NCBI GenBank assembly: GCA_903827945.1
Contig: CAIKKN010000003.1
Location: 1 to 64,000 of the forward strand
Direction of reading: 5' to 3'
DNA length: 64,000 nt
Origin: an uncultured Actinomycetes bacterium
GTDB lineage: Bacteria; Actinomycetota; Actinomycetes; Nanopelagicales; Nanopelagicaceae
In this document: positions 17,648 to 27,506 of the stretch, one piece after another
Position numbering within the stretch: the first letter of the stretch is position 1
Layout of the letters: each line of letters opens with the position of its first letter
The notes under the pieces: generated by a model
What the model saw: the letters and a program-made list of their open reading frames with translations, nothing else
What the model was told of the DNA's origin: nothing
Database searches by the model: none
Made by a program: the position numbers and the translations under genes

Positions 17648-20600
17648 ATGGCCGCCAATCTGAAGCTCGTTCGTCGAGCAATTGCCGTGCCCACCTTCAC
17701 ATCAGATTCTGCTCAAGAGGAAGTAATTAGTTTCAGAGGTTCACTCGGGGTTTTTGGCAAAGCTGGATGCGGCAAAACTACGACGCTCATTCGCGCCGCA
17801 CTTTCTCGAATGGATGCAGGGCAAGATCCAAATACAGTTTTGATTATCACCTACGGCCGCGAGAGTGCATCGATAATTCGTGATCAGATTGCTATTGGTG
17901 CAAAGAGCACAGCGACAAATCCGTTGGCCAGAACTTTTCACTCTTTGGCTTTCTCTATTCTCAACGAGAAGCTTTCTCCCGAAGATCCTATGTATATATT
18001 GGTATCAGGTGCCGAACAAGATGCATTTATTAGTGAAATGCTTGAAAGCGGCTTTGATAAATCTGCGTGGCATGAAGATTTAGATTTAGCAAGAAAGACC
18101 AAAGGATTTGTTCGCGAAGTGCGCGATTTGATTCTTCGAGGTACCGAACTTGGTCTATTGCCTGAAGATTTAAAACGATTGGCACATGAGATGAATGAGC
18201 CATATTGGAATGGAGCAGCAGATTTTTGGGCATCATATGTCGATGTGATGAATTTGCGAAGCATGAGCGTTGGTGAAACAGTAATTCGCATTGACCCCTC
18301 TGCCATTATTGTTGAAGCGATTAATCGTTTGAAATCATCGCCAGAATTACTTTCAAAGTATCGCTCGATGTTTACAACCATTCTGATTGATGAATTCCAA
18401 GAGAGTGATAAGAGTCAACGCGAACTTCTTGAATTGATTGCGCCAAAAGATACTATTTTCTTTCTCGATGCAGAATCTGCGGTTGGTCGATTCCGTGGCG
18501 CAGATCCAGATAGCATTGAAAGATATGTTCGGGAAAAAACTTCAAAACAGATCACATTGGAGAAAGGACATCGCTTCATTGGTGAACGAGTTGAAGAGGC
18601 GGCAAAGCTTGCAAGCCACGCTGAAGCTGCTCAATACATCGCTCACGCACTAAAACGTTCATATCTTCACGATGGACTGCCTTGGTCAGAGATGGCCGTG
18701 CTTGTTCGAAATCCTGGCCTTCAAGTGGCTGCCTTGCAAAGAGCGCTTGCGCAAAATGGAATTCCTTTAAGCGTTGATGCCGGCGCCCTTGCATTGGCTT
18801 ATAACCCTGCTGTTCGTCCAATTTTGGATATCGCAAACTTTGCGCTTCGCCCACATCTTTTAACTCCAGGTAATTGGGAGCGAATTGAGGCTGTTTTGCT
18901 CTCAGAATTCTGTGGAGCAGATGCATTGGAGCTTCGACAAATTCGCGTGAAATTAGCGAAGGAACGTATCGACGGTGAATCAAAAACAACGACAGAGATG
19001 GCACTGGAACTCATTGAGAATCCGACGATTTCGGTGGATTCAGAGTTTCGCCCTTTTGCTCGATTGAGAGATTTGTTGGTTGCTGCACGGAAAGCATCGC
19101 GTGGAGATGTGAGTGATGTCTTGTGGGCAATTTGGGATAGTTCAATGGATTACAACGGAGCAAAAATTTCGCTTCTGTGGCGGGAAAGAGCTCTCAACGG
19201 TGGAAATAAAGGAGCACTTGCCGATCGCGATATAGATTCTGTGATTCAACTCTTTGAATCGGCTCGCAGGTTTAGTGAACGAGCACCAGGAGCGCGCGCG
19301 ACTACATTTATTGATCAACTCTTCGAAGAGCGAATTCTCAGCGATGCAATCTTTTCAAAGGCACAAAAAGAGAATGTAGTCTCTTTGTTGACGGTTCATG
19401 CTGCCAAAGGTTTGGAGTGGAATTTTGTCGCACTCGCCGGACTACAAGAAGGCGCTTGGCCAAATTTAAAAGAGCGAGGTTCGCTGCTGGGAAGTGAGCG
19501 TCTAGTGGAAGCAGAGCGCACTGGCTTGCGCTCACCTAGTGAAATTGCAGCGAGTGCTTCATATGGACTCATTAAAGATGAACGACGACTCCTCAACGTT
19601 GCGCGAACGCGCGCCAAGTCGCGGCTCTTGGTTACTGCCGTGCAGGCCGAAGACTTGCAACCTTCTCGCTTCTTTGATGAGATATATGAAGAAATTTATG
19701 GAATCTCATCGGATGAGGGTGAGCATGCAACGAGTGAGCGAGCACTGACCCCGCAAGCACTGATTTCCCAGCTTCGTAGAGTTCTAGAAGGCGGCGCAGA
19801 AGGAGACAAAGAGTTTGCAGCCTCGTTATTAAAGAGCCTGGCATCGGAAGGATTTTCATCAGCTAATCCATCAACGTGGCTTGGCGCCCGCCCGTTGAGC
19901 AGTGACGCCCCTGTAGTTGCACAAGATCAATCTGTCTTTGTATCTCCCAGTGGATTGCAGAGTTTCGAAGATTGTGGACTGAAATGGTTTCTTGAAAAGA
20001 ATGGCGCACGAGATGGAGATTCAACTGCTCAACTTCTCGGAACTGCAATTCACGCCCTTGCGCGAATGGCAGCAGATGATTCGACCCTCACTCTAGAAGA
20101 GGCTATTGTGAAATTGACTGCCTCGTGGTCAATCGTGGATCAAAGCGTTGGCTGGTTTAAAGAAGCTCAGCTTGTTGAGGCGCGTGCCATGTTGAAGCGT
20201 TTCTTTGATTGGCACCGCGAAAATAAGCGCGAAATAGTGGCAGTAGAAGAGAAATTCAAAGTAGAAATTGGTCGAGCAATATTGAGTGGAAGTGTTGATC
20301 GACTTGAAAGTGATGGCACGTCTTTGCATGTTGTTGATCTGAAGACTGGCGCAACCGCAATTTCACCCGCAGATGCTCTAGAACATAAACAACTTGCCGC
20401 TTATCAACTTGCCGTCATGGAAGGTGGATTCGCTGCAGTTACAGATATTAAGAAATCCGGGGGAGCGGAACTTCTCTTTGTAGCGGGAGATCGCGCAGAT
20501 GCCGCCCATCGAAGCCAACCAACGGTAGACCGTGACGCTGTTGCTGCTGAAATAGAGAGCGCTGCTGAAGGAATGAGTGCAAATCAATTCACTGCAACTC

Positions 20601-20677
20601 TGAACAAGAACTGCCGCACATGCTCAGTCAAACTCATCTGTCCTTTGCAAGCAAATGGAAGGAGTGTGATTGAGTAA
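17648..20677 (+). CDS. adnA: AdnA-like helicase-nuclease subunit
   Basis: The 1009-aa product has an N-terminal UvrD-like motor, with Walker A FGKAGCGKTTTL (residues 36-47), LIDEFQESD (Walker B) and HAAKGLEWNFVAL (motif V-like). The C-terminal RecB-like nuclease has GTAIHAL, VEEKF, VVDLKTGAT and QLAAYQLAVM. A cysteine in FEDCGLKWFL and the late CRTCSVKLIC (CxxC-x5-C) match the four-Cys iron-sulfur arrangement of AddB/Cas4-type nucleases. With AdnB it would resect DNA double-strand ends. Gene order adnA-adnB-nudC-uvrD2-whiB7 parallels mycobacteria. The start is probably leaderless (TAGATA five bases before ATG). Confidence 0.9.
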   Translation: MAANLKLVRRAIAVPTFTSDSAQEEVISFRGSLGVFGKAGCGKTTTLIRAALSRMDAGQDPNTVLIITYGRESASIIRDQIAIGAKSTATNPLARTFHSLAFSILNEKLSPEDPMYILVSGAEQDAFISEMLESGFDKSAWHEDLDLARKTKGFVREVRDLILRGTELGLLPEDLKRLAHEMNEPYWNGAADFWASYVDVMNLRSMSVGETVIRIDPSAIIVEAINRLKSSPELLSKYRSMFTTILIDEFQESDKSQRELLELIAPKDTIFFLDAESAVGRFRGADPDSIERYVREKTSKQITLEKGHRFIGERVEEAAKLASHAEAAQYIAHALKRSYLHDGLPWSEMAVLVRNPGLQVAALQRALAQNGIPLSVDAGALALAYNPAVRPILDIANFALRPHLLTPGNWERIEAVLLSEFCGADALELRQIRVKLAKERIDGESKTTTEMALELIENPTISVDSEFRPFARLRDLLVAARKASRGDVSDVLWAIWDSSMDYNGAKISLLWRERALNGGNKGALADRDIDSVIQLFESARRFSERAPGARATTFIDQLFEERILSDAIFSKAQKENVVSLLTVHAAKGLEWNFVALAGLQEGAWPNLKERGSLLGSERLVEAERTGLRSPSEIAASASYGLIKDERRLLNVARTRAKSRLLVTAVQAEDLQPSRFFDEIYEEIYGISSDEGEHATSERALTPQALISQLRRVLEGGAEGDKEFAASLLKSLASEGFSSANPSTWLGARPLSSDAPVVAQDQSVFVSPSGLQSFEDCGLKWFLEKNGARDGDSTAQLLGTAIHALARMAADDSTLTLEEAIVKLTASWSIVDQSVGWFKEAQLVEARAMLKRFFDWHRENKREIVAVEEKFKVEIGRAILSGSVDRLESDGTSLHVVDLKTGATAISPADALEHKQLAAYQLAVMEGGFAAVTDIKKSGGAELLFVAGDRADAAHRSQPTVDRDAVAAEIESAAEGMSANQFTATLNKNCRTCSVKLICPLQANGRSVIE

Positions 20678-23600
20678 TGACAAGTAACGCTCGCATAGTT
20701 GATGGAAAAATCGAACTTCGCAAGGAAATAAGTTCCACCCAAATTGCCGAAGCGCTCGGATCCTTAAGTGGAAAACTAATTCTGCCAACCGCAGAACAGC
20801 GTGCAATTATTGAATCTAAACATTGGGGTCCTGCTGTCATCATTGCCGGTGCTGGCTCAGGTAAAACTGAGACGATGAGCCAACGAGTTCTTTGGCTGGT
20901 TGCAAACGGAGTTGTCGCGCCAAATGAGATTCTCGGACTTACATTTACACGAAAGGCGGCGGGAGAACTTTCTCAACGTATTCGCAAGCGCCTTCGTCAA
21001 TTGCGCAAAGTTGGTTTGTTACCAAACGATGAGATTGGCGAGAGTCTAGATATCGCTGTCGAAGTTTCTACATATCATTCCTATGCCGGACGGGCGCTCA
21101 ATGAATATGGAATCTTGCTAGGAATTGATTCCTCGGTTGAGCCAATTGGCGAGGCAGCGGCTTGGCAATTAACGCACAATATCGTCACCCGTGAAGGAGA
21201 TATCGAATTCCCAATCACGCACAAGCCAAAGAAAATTGTCGAAAATGTAATGTCGCTCTCTTCCCAGATTGCTGAACATAATCTGACTATCGGGGAAGTC
21301 GAAGCTCTCGATAGGGCGAAATTGGCTGAGTTTGAGGCCATAACTGGGCGCTCAAATCAGGATGTTCGCGATGCGATAACGGTCTTGAAAGAGCGAATAT
21401 CGATACTGCGCATGGTGCGGGAGGCAGATGAATATCGAAAGTCGAATGGCACTCTGACATTTGATGATCACATGGCTCTAGCAGCGCGCTTATCTGAAGA
21501 AGTTAAAGAAATGTCAGTCCGAGAATCTGCTCGTTACAAAGTGGTCTTACTTGATGAATATCAAGACACATCATTTAGCCAAGTGCGCTTTCTCTCTAAT
21601 CTCTTTGGAAACTCTGGACATTGCGTCACGGCGGTAGGTGATCCCCATCAATCTATTTATGGGTGGCGCGGCGCGGCAGCGCAAACACTTGGAGACTTCG
21701 AAAAGCGATTTGCCTCGAGTGGTAGGCAATGCGTCGAATTTAATTTGCTCACAACATGGCGTAACGACCTTGAAATTCTTGATTTCGCAAACTTGATAAT
21801 TGATCAACATGCAGCAGCTATCAACGAATCCAAAGGGAGCGGCTCTAGAACGAGTGTAAAGAAACTCTCATTACGACCTGGAGCAGGCAACGGTGAAGTG
21901 TTTGCTGGACGTTATGTAACTCGTCAAGATGAAGCCGAAGGAATTGCAGATTATTTCGAGAAACTATGGATGGATGAGACAGGAAAACCACGGCCGGCCG
22001 ATGAGCGCCCTACGTGTGCAGTCTTAGTTCGCACTAAGAGTTATATAACTGAGATTGAAAATGCGCTGCGAGATCGCGGCCTCCCAACGGAAGTGGTTGG
22101 CCTTGGGGGGTTAATCCATGTCCCAGAGATTGCGGACATCATCGCTGTATTGAGGTCGGTGACATTTCCAGATCACGGAACAGCGCTTGCTCGATTACTT
22201 GTAGGACCACGTGTAGCCCTTGGACCAAAAGATCTTGCAGGGCTCGGTCGATTTGCTCGCGATAGAGCGAAAGATGGAAATGACTCTCGAGCAAAATCTC
22301 TGGAGTACGCCCTTGAAAATGGCAGCCCAGATGTATTGGAAGCCGATGATTTGCCAGTCGGTTCCCTTATTGAAGCTTTGGATGAGATTGAAAAAGCTCA
22401 AAGCTCATATTTCACCGGCGAGGGTTTGAAACGATTGAAGGAATTTGCCTTAGAACTGGCTTCTTTGCGTCGTTCCCTCGGAGGATCACTGACCGACATC
22501 ATTACAGAAGTTGAAAGATTTCTCCGACTAGATACTGAACTTCTCGTGCGCGATGGTTGGCAATCAGGTCGCAGACATATCGATTCATTCTTGGATGAAG
22601 CATCATCATTTCAACGAAGCGGGGGAACGCTTTCCGCCTTCCTTCGCTGGTTAGAAGTCGCCGAGGCTCAGGAAGGTGGGCTTAAACCCGCAACCGTTAC
22701 CGTTTCTAATGATGCAATTCAAATATTGACTATTCACACTTCTAAGGGAGCGGAATGGGAAGCAGTTGCAGTTCCTGGGCTTAACGAAAAGAATTTTCCA
22801 AATGCAGGCAAAGGCTCAGATAGTTGGCTCAAGAGTTCAGGTTCAATTCAACTTGCGCTTCGAAAAGATTCCATGGATGTAGATGACTTTAGGCTTCCGA
22901 TTGAGAATACATTTGTGGCCACTGGAAGAGCACTGAAGGAATTTGAATCTCGCTGGAAACGAAAGAAGCGTGAGGAAGAGTTACGACTTGCCTATGTGGC
23001 TTTTACACGTGCCAAGACCCATCTTTTTGGAACAAGTGCGATGTACGGAGATGGCAAGCGAGCTAACGCTGAGAGTGAAATATTTACCTGGATGAAAGAG
23101 TTTGTCGAAGCTAGATATCCGGAGAGAGTGCTCTCGCAAATAAGTGAAGATGTTATCGAGAATCCAAATCTTGTCACAAAGAAGAGTGCAACATGGCCAC
23201 TTGCCCCCTTGCGTCAAGCATCTATCCAAAGATCGGCGAAATTGGTGGAAAGTACAGAAGAGAGGAAATATGAAGATATTTCTGCTACAACGAGTGGTGA
23301 AGAGGCACTTCTTAAAGATGCAGCTGCCCTCATTCTAGAACGCCGAAGATACTCGGCAGTTACTGAGGTTTATTTACCAACAAGGCTTTCCGTTTCCACG
23401 CTCATTCGATTGAAATCTGATCCGAGCGAGCTTGCATTAAATATTCGAAGACCAATGCCCTCACATACCCCACACGTTGCGCGCCAAGGAACAGATTTTC
23501 ATACCTGGATTGAACGACACTTTGAGAGAAGCGTTCTCTTTGATGATGACATCTTTGGAAATGAAGATGCTGATGAAATCGAACATATGAGCGAGGAAAA

Positions 23601-23988
23601 AGGCTCTGCTGCCCTTAAAAAGTTACAAGGCCAATGGCTCGCTAGTGAGTGGGGCTCTAGGCAGCCGCTCAGTGTGGAGGAAGGGTTTGAAACAGTAATT
23701 GAAGGCATCCTCCTTCGAGGTCGAATCGATGCGGTTTATCGGATTGGGGAGGAAAAGTATGAAGTAGTTGATTGGAAGACTGGAAAGGTGAAGAGCGGGG
23801 AAGAATTGGCCGATGCCGCTATCCAATTAGCAATGTATCGCTTGGCCTATTCAAAACTTCACGAAATTCCATTGGAAAATATAAGCGCAGCTTTCCATTA
23901 CATCCCAGCAAACAAAACTATTCGTCCTGCAGATATTCTTGATGAAGATGGAATCAAGAAGTTAATTTCGGCTGTTACTTTAGTTTAA
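20677..23988 (+). CDS. adnB: AdnB-like helicase-nuclease subunit
   Basis: The 1103-aa product has Walker A IIAGAGSGKTETMS (near residue 60), LTFTRKAAGEL (motif Ia), LLDEYQDTS (motif II), TIHTSKGAEWEAVAV (motif V) and RLAYVAFTRAKTHLF (motif VI). A RecB-type nuclease domain follows: GRIDAVYR, EVVDWKTGKVK and QLAMYRLAY hold the catalytic Asp/Lys and QxxxY elements. Its ATG shares one base with the adnA stop codon (TAATG), so the two are translationally coupled. The length matches mycobacterial AdnB. In mycobacteria AdnB is the leading motor of the heterodimer. Confidence 0.93.
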   Translation: MTSNARIVDGKIELRKEISSTQIAEALGSLSGKLILPTAEQRAIIESKHWGPAVIIAGAGSGKTETMSQRVLWLVANGVVAPNEILGLTFTRKAAGELSQRIRKRLRQLRKVGLLPNDEIGESLDIAVEVSTYHSYAGRALNEYGILLGIDSSVEPIGEAAAWQLTHNIVTREGDIEFPITHKPKKIVENVMSLSSQIAEHNLTIGEVEALDRAKLAEFEAITGRSNQDVRDAITVLKERISILRMVREADEYRKSNGTLTFDDHMALAARLSEEVKEMSVRESARYKVVLLDEYQDTSFSQVRFLSNLFGNSGHCVTAVGDPHQSIYGWRGAAAQTLGDFEKRFASSGRQCVEFNLLTTWRNDLEILDFANLIIDQHAAAINESKGSGSRTSVKKLSLRPGAGNGEVFAGRYVTRQDEAEGIADYFEKLWMDETGKPRPADERPTCAVLVRTKSYITEIENALRDRGLPTEVVGLGGLIHVPEIADIIAVLRSVTFPDHGTALARLLVGPRVALGPKDLAGLGRFARDRAKDGNDSRAKSLEYALENGSPDVLEADDLPVGSLIEALDEIEKAQSSYFTGEGLKRLKEFALELASLRRSLGGSLTDIITEVERFLRLDTELLVRDGWQSGRRHIDSFLDEASSFQRSGGTLSAFLRWLEVAEAQEGGLKPATVTVSNDAIQILTIHTSKGAEWEAVAVPGLNEKNFPNAGKGSDSWLKSSGSIQLALRKDSMDVDDFRLPIENTFVATGRALKEFESRWKRKKREEELRLAYVAFTRAKTHLFGTSAMYGDGKRANAESEIFTWMKEFVEARYPERVLSQISEDVIENPNLVTKKSATWPLAPLRQASIQRSAKLVESTEERKYEDISATTSGEEALLKDAAALILERRRYSAVTEVYLPTRLSVSTLIRLKSDPSELALNIRRPMPSHTPHVARQGTDFHTWIERHFERSVLFDDDIFGNEDADEIEHMSEEKGSAALKKLQGQWLASEWGSRQPLSVEEGFETVIEGILLRGRIDAVYRIGEEKYEVVDWKTGKVKSGEELADAAIQLAMYRLAYSKLHEIPLENISAAFHYIPANKTIRPADILDEDGIKKLISAVTLV

Positions 23989-24787
23989 TCACAGCGCCTA
24001 TTGCTAGATGATCGCTAACACCAAGCTCTTTTATTGAAAGCTCGTCCACATCTATTTTTGCCAGATTCTTTTTTGAAGCCAAAAGGTAATCAAATTGAAT
24101 CTTTGGACCCCACGATGGATAGGTGAGTTTTGACGTGATTGATTTCCATCCAGTGCGCTCCGGTAAATTCCATGGCAAGTTTAGATCTCCAATAATTATT
24201 GCTATCCCGGGAAGCTTATGGAGTTCGCGTTGCAATTTTTTAAGTTGTAGAAAGTTTAGAATTGGTACAAAAGAAAGATGTGTCACAGCAACAGTAAAGC
24301 CATTTTCAAGTTCAGCGACAAGTGCAACTCGAGGTTCATCGCGAACATAAGCAAGACCCACGCCGCGCTTGCTTGGAACAGCAAGTGGTAAGCCAACTCG
24401 TGAGCGTCCAAGTTCGACTCGATGCCATTTTTTGACAGGGATTCGCGATATTAAGCCGATGCCATAAGCGCTCTCGCCGAGAACACCTTTATCGTGAGAA
24501 ACTATTTTCGATTCATCTTCTCCAACAGCGTGCCAGCTTTCACCCGGTGTCCCGATTAGTGTTGGCGCAAATGCCCAATGGTGAGTCTCCATCGCGTGGG
24601 CAATTTCCTGCACATGATGAATATGAAAAGAACGACTTTGCTTGTGGTCAATTTCTTGAAGGCCTAGAACATCCACGTCCAACTTCGCCACCGCTTGCTG
24701 AAGTCTGGAAAGGGCCTGCTCGAAGCCACTATCTGGGGCAGGGGGAATGGCCATTCCGTGGAGCACATTCCAAGAAATAACCTTCAT
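23975..24787 (-). CDS. Endonuclease/exonuclease/phosphatase (EEP) family protein
   Basis: The 270-aa product has EEP motifs: SWNVLHG (residues 5-11, metal-binding Asn), DVLGLQEIDH (catalytic Glu), VAVTHLSF, IIIGDLNLPW (metal Asp/Asn), and SDHLAIGAVI with the catalytic Asp-His pair. Such enzymes cleave phosphodiesters in DNA, RNA, lipids or inositol phosphates; no signal peptide is seen, so it acts in the cytoplasm. It lies antisense between adnB and nudC, its end overlapping the adnB 3' end by 14 bases. The start follows TACGCT by six bases. Confidence 0.85.
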   Translation of the reverse strand: MKVISWNVLHGMAIPPAPDSGFEQALSRLQQAVAKLDVDVLGLQEIDHKQSRSFHIHHVQEIAHAMETHHWAFAPTLIGTPGESWHAVGEDESKIVSHDKGVLGESAYGIGLISRIPVKKWHRVELGRSRVGLPLAVPSKRGVGLAYVRDEPRVALVAELENGFTVAVTHLSFVPILNFLQLKKLQRELHKLPGIAIIIGDLNLPWNLPERTGWKSITSKLTYPSWGPKIQFDYLLASKKNLAKIDVDELSIKELGVSDHLAIGAVIKLK

Positions 24788-24793
24788 GGAACG

Positions 24794-24816
24794 AGCGTAG
24801 CTGGGTCTAGTAGGGT
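24794..24816. promoter_or_regulatory. Divergent leaderless promoters of the EEP gene and nudC
   Basis: TACGCT on the minus strand (24794-24799) is six bases before the EEP ATG, and TAGGGT on the plus strand (24811-24816) is six bases before the nudC ATG at 24823. The whole divergent control region is only 35 bp. Confidence 0.5.
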
Positions 24817-24822
24817 CGCCCT

Positions 24823-25740
24823 ATGGTCGCTCCGCTCAATTTCCCGCTCAATTTGCCGCTGGCAAAGAGTGGGGTCGATAGGGCGGCGCATTTTCGTCTC
24901 GATCAAGGGAAACTAGATTCTCTTTGGGCGCAAGGAAAAATTACCCACTTCAATGGAGAGAAGTTTCTGACGGATGAAAACGGTTTAGTTTTTCTAGAAC
25001 CGACATCTATCGGCCATGGCGAACGATATTTTCTAGGTGTTGATGGCTCAGGCGTGGCATATTTTCTCTTCCATTCAGAAACTCTCTTAGCGCCGGAAGA
25101 AAATTATCACTTGCTTCGCGAAGCACAATTAAATGATTTACATATCGGCCTGGCGGTACATGGTCAATCATTAGCACTGTGGCATAAACGCCACCCGCAT
25201 TGTTCAATGTGCGGGGCAGGCACTGCGCCAGCTCAGGGCGGGGCCGTTCGCAAATGTCCAAGCTGTGAAGCAGAACATTACCCACGTACAGATCCAGCAA
25301 TCATTGTTTTAACTCGCGACAGTAATGACCGAATTCTCCTTGGTCGCCAACAAGTATGGCCAGAACATCGCTTCTCAACTTTTGCCGGATTTGTTGAGCC
25401 TGGTGAATCTTTTGAAGCTGCTGTTGTTCGTGAGGTAAAAGAAGAAGCTAACGTCAAAGTACATTCCATTGAATATATTGGCTCGCAACCTTGGCCATTC
25501 CCAGCATCACTCATGATTGCGTTCAGCGCAATTATCGAAGACCCGTCAAATGCTAAACCAGATGGCGAAGAGATTGTTGATATTAAGTGGCTTGATCGTG
25601 ACTCTATTGTGGAGCAATTAAAAGCTGAGACTCTTCTGCTTCCACCTCCCCTTTCAGTGGCGCGAGCAATGATTGATGCTTGGTACATCGCCGACGGAGT
25701 AGAACGTCCACGTCTTGATAGCCCAGAGAGTTGGCGTTAA
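24823..25740 (+). CDS. nudC: NAD(H) diphosphatase, NudC family
   Basis: The 305-aa product has the NudC layout: an N-terminal domain, a four-cysteine zinc ribbon (C127, C130, C145, C148), a Nudix domain with GFVEPGESFEAAVVREVKEE, and the NADH-specific SQPWPFPASLM motif. The Nudix box has Asn where the last Gly is usual (EEANV). NudC hydrolyses NADH and removes NAD caps from RNA. Residues 4-13 contain a 12-bp DNA repeat (PLNF PLNL PL). It ends 4 bp before uvrD2. Confidence 0.93.
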   Translation: MVAPLNFPLNLPLAKSGVDRAAHFRLDQGKLDSLWAQGKITHFNGEKFLTDENGLVFLEPTSIGHGERYFLGVDGSGVAYFLFHSETLLAPEENYHLLREAQLNDLHIGLAVHGQSLALWHKRHPHCSMCGAGTAPAQGGAVRKCPSCEAEHYPRTDPAIIVLTRDSNDRILLGRQQVWPEHRFSTFAGFVEPGESFEAAVVREVKEEANVKVHSIEYIGSQPWPFPASLMIAFSAIIEDPSNAKPDGEEIVDIKWLDRDSIVEQLKAETLLLPPPLSVARAMIDAWYIADGVERPRLDSPESWR

Positions 25741-25744
25741 GTAG

Positions 25745-27394
25745 ATGGCACTCAATCCAGAAGAAATACTTGAAGGACTAGATGCCGAACAGCGTGAAGC
25801 GGTTACTACAATTCGAGGGCCGGTTGTGGTCATTGCCGGAGCCGGTACAGGAAAAACAAGAGTAATTACACACCGCATCGCCTACGCAGTTGCATCAGGT
25901 GTTGCTGATCCATCAAAGACTTTAGCCCTGACATTTACTGCTCGGGCAGCAGGGGAGATGCGTGCACGCTTGCGCCAGCTTGGCGTTCCAAATGCATCTG
26001 CCAGAACATTTCACTCAGCAGCGCTTCGACAGTTAATGTTTTTCTGGCCGCATTCACTGGGTGGCCAATTTCCCCGCCTTTTAACGACAAAAGCGCCACT
26101 TCTAGCAGCTTCAATAAATGCGACAGATACATATCTGACTCAAGGGGCTCAAACGCTGCGCGATATCTCTTCGGAGATTGAATGGGCTAAGTCGATGGAA
26201 ATCGCTCCACATTTTTATGTGGACGAAGCGACAGCAGCATCCCGGACTCTCATGATGCCAAATGGAAAGAGCAATAAGGAAAATCTCTTTGAGATTGCGA
26301 AAGTTTATGAACAATATGAAGCAACGAAGAAACAGGAACGCGTAATTGATTTCGAAGATGTGCTCCTGCTCACCGTCGGAATGATGGAAGAAGATCGCGC
26401 AGTCCGTGAACGAGTGAGAGATCAGTATCGATACTTCACAGTCGATGAATACCAGGATGTCTCCCCGCTTCAACAGCGCCTTCTTAATCTCTGGTTGGGC
26501 AATCGCGAAGAGATATGCGTTGTCGGGGATTCGGCACAAACTATTTACTCATTCGCTGGCGCCTCCTCCACCTTTCTTCTTTCATTCACAAAGCGCTTTC
26601 CACAAGCAAAAGTTGTGCGATTAAGCCGTGGCTATCGATCAACACCTGAAATCATTCGCGCCGCAAATAAGGTATTGAGGCAGGCAGGACAGCATCACGA
26701 TGTAGAGCATCACGAACTTGTATCAATGAACCAACCGGGGGAGCCATTTACTCTCAATGAATACAAGACAACTTTTGATGAAGCCCGAGCAGTCGTTGAA
26801 TACTTGGGCGAACTTCGCGAGAAGAACGAGAATTTAGAGTTGGCAATCTTGGCTCGTACAAATTCGCAATTAGATATTTTTGAGAATGAACTTGCAAAGC
26901 GAGGTATTCCCTCACAAGTAAAAGGCGCTGACCGATTCTTTGAACGCGTTGATGTGAGAGATGCAATGAAAGTCATCCGCCAAGCTTCGGTGCTGCCTTC
27001 AGATGATTGGTATCGCGACCTAGAATCGGTTCTTACGCCCTTTGGAAAAGCAGATTATGTCTACGCCTTTCTTAATCTGGGATTGGAGTTGAAGGCGAGT
27101 GGAACAACAACGCTCCGCCAATTCTTACGTGAACTTGAAGACCGTGCCGAACAGAACAATCCGCCAACTTTGCCTGGGGTTGTTCTTTCCACGCTCCACG
27201 CTGCTAAAGGCTTGGAATGGGATCACGTCTTTCTTGTTGGCGTAAATGATGGGACATTGCCGCTTTCAAATATTCGCGGGTCTGCAGAGGTCGAAGAGGA
27301 ACGCCGTCTCTTTTATGTGGGTCTGACTCGAGCGAAGAAGCAAGTGCACCTAAGTTATGTGGCAAAACCCAGCCAATTTCTCGCTTCCATTTAA
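25745..27394 (+). CDS. uvrD2: UvrD2-like SF1 DNA helicase, short form
   Basis: The 549-aa product has a complete SF1A motor: IAGAGTGKTRVIT (Walker A), LTFTARAAGEM, VDEYQDVSPLQ, STLHAAKGLEWDHVFLVG and RRLFYVGLTRAKKQVHL. Mycobacterial UvrD2 continues for roughly 150 residues with a tetracysteine motif and an HRDC domain; this protein stops soon after motif VI (AKPSQFLASI). The stop is clean and no remnant of the missing part can be read in the next 110 bp, which hold the whiB7 promoter. Position between nudC and whiB7 supports the UvrD2 name. Confidence 0.88.
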   Translation: MALNPEEILEGLDAEQREAVTTIRGPVVVIAGAGTGKTRVITHRIAYAVASGVADPSKTLALTFTARAAGEMRARLRQLGVPNASARTFHSAALRQLMFFWPHSLGGQFPRLLTTKAPLLAASINATDTYLTQGAQTLRDISSEIEWAKSMEIAPHFYVDEATAASRTLMMPNGKSNKENLFEIAKVYEQYEATKKQERVIDFEDVLLLTVGMMEEDRAVRERVRDQYRYFTVDEYQDVSPLQQRLLNLWLGNREEICVVGDSAQTIYSFAGASSTFLLSFTKRFPQAKVVRLSRGYRSTPEIIRAANKVLRQAGQHHDVEHHELVSMNQPGEPFTLNEYKTTFDEARAVVEYLGELREKNENLELAILARTNSQLDIFENELAKRGIPSQVKGADRFFERVDVRDAMKVIRQASVLPSDDWYRDLESVLTPFGKADYVYAFLNLGLELKASGTTTLRQFLRELEDRAEQNNPPTLPGVVLSTLHAAKGLEWDHVFLVGVNDGTLPLSNIRGSAEVEEERRLFYVGLTRAKKQVHLSYVAKPSQFLASI

Positions 27395-27408
27395 TCCCTG
27401 CTCACTCG

Positions 27409-27449
27409 AATTAATTAAGTTGCGCGGTTCAATCCTCGCCCCGTACCCT
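27409..27449 (+). promoter_or_regulatory. Probable WhiB7-type promoter
   Basis: An AT-only block AATTAATTAA (27409-27418) lies directly upstream of a TTGCGC -35 element (27420-27425), followed by TACCCT (27444-27449) at 18-bp spacing. Known WhiB7-dependent promoters carry an AT-rich block just upstream of the -35 box, which the WhiB7 AT-hook contacts; autoregulation of whiB7 would fit. Confidence 0.55.
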
Positions 27450-27506
27450 TGGCACTTCACGGCAACCGCTGTGAGGCTTTCAGAGAAATCCAGAAGGGAG
27501 TGGCAA

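Noticed and set aside
27357-27506. Longer form of the whiB7 uORF starting at 27357
   Set aside because: It would overlap the uvrD2 end and the promoter; the ATG at 27507 has the ribosome binding site.
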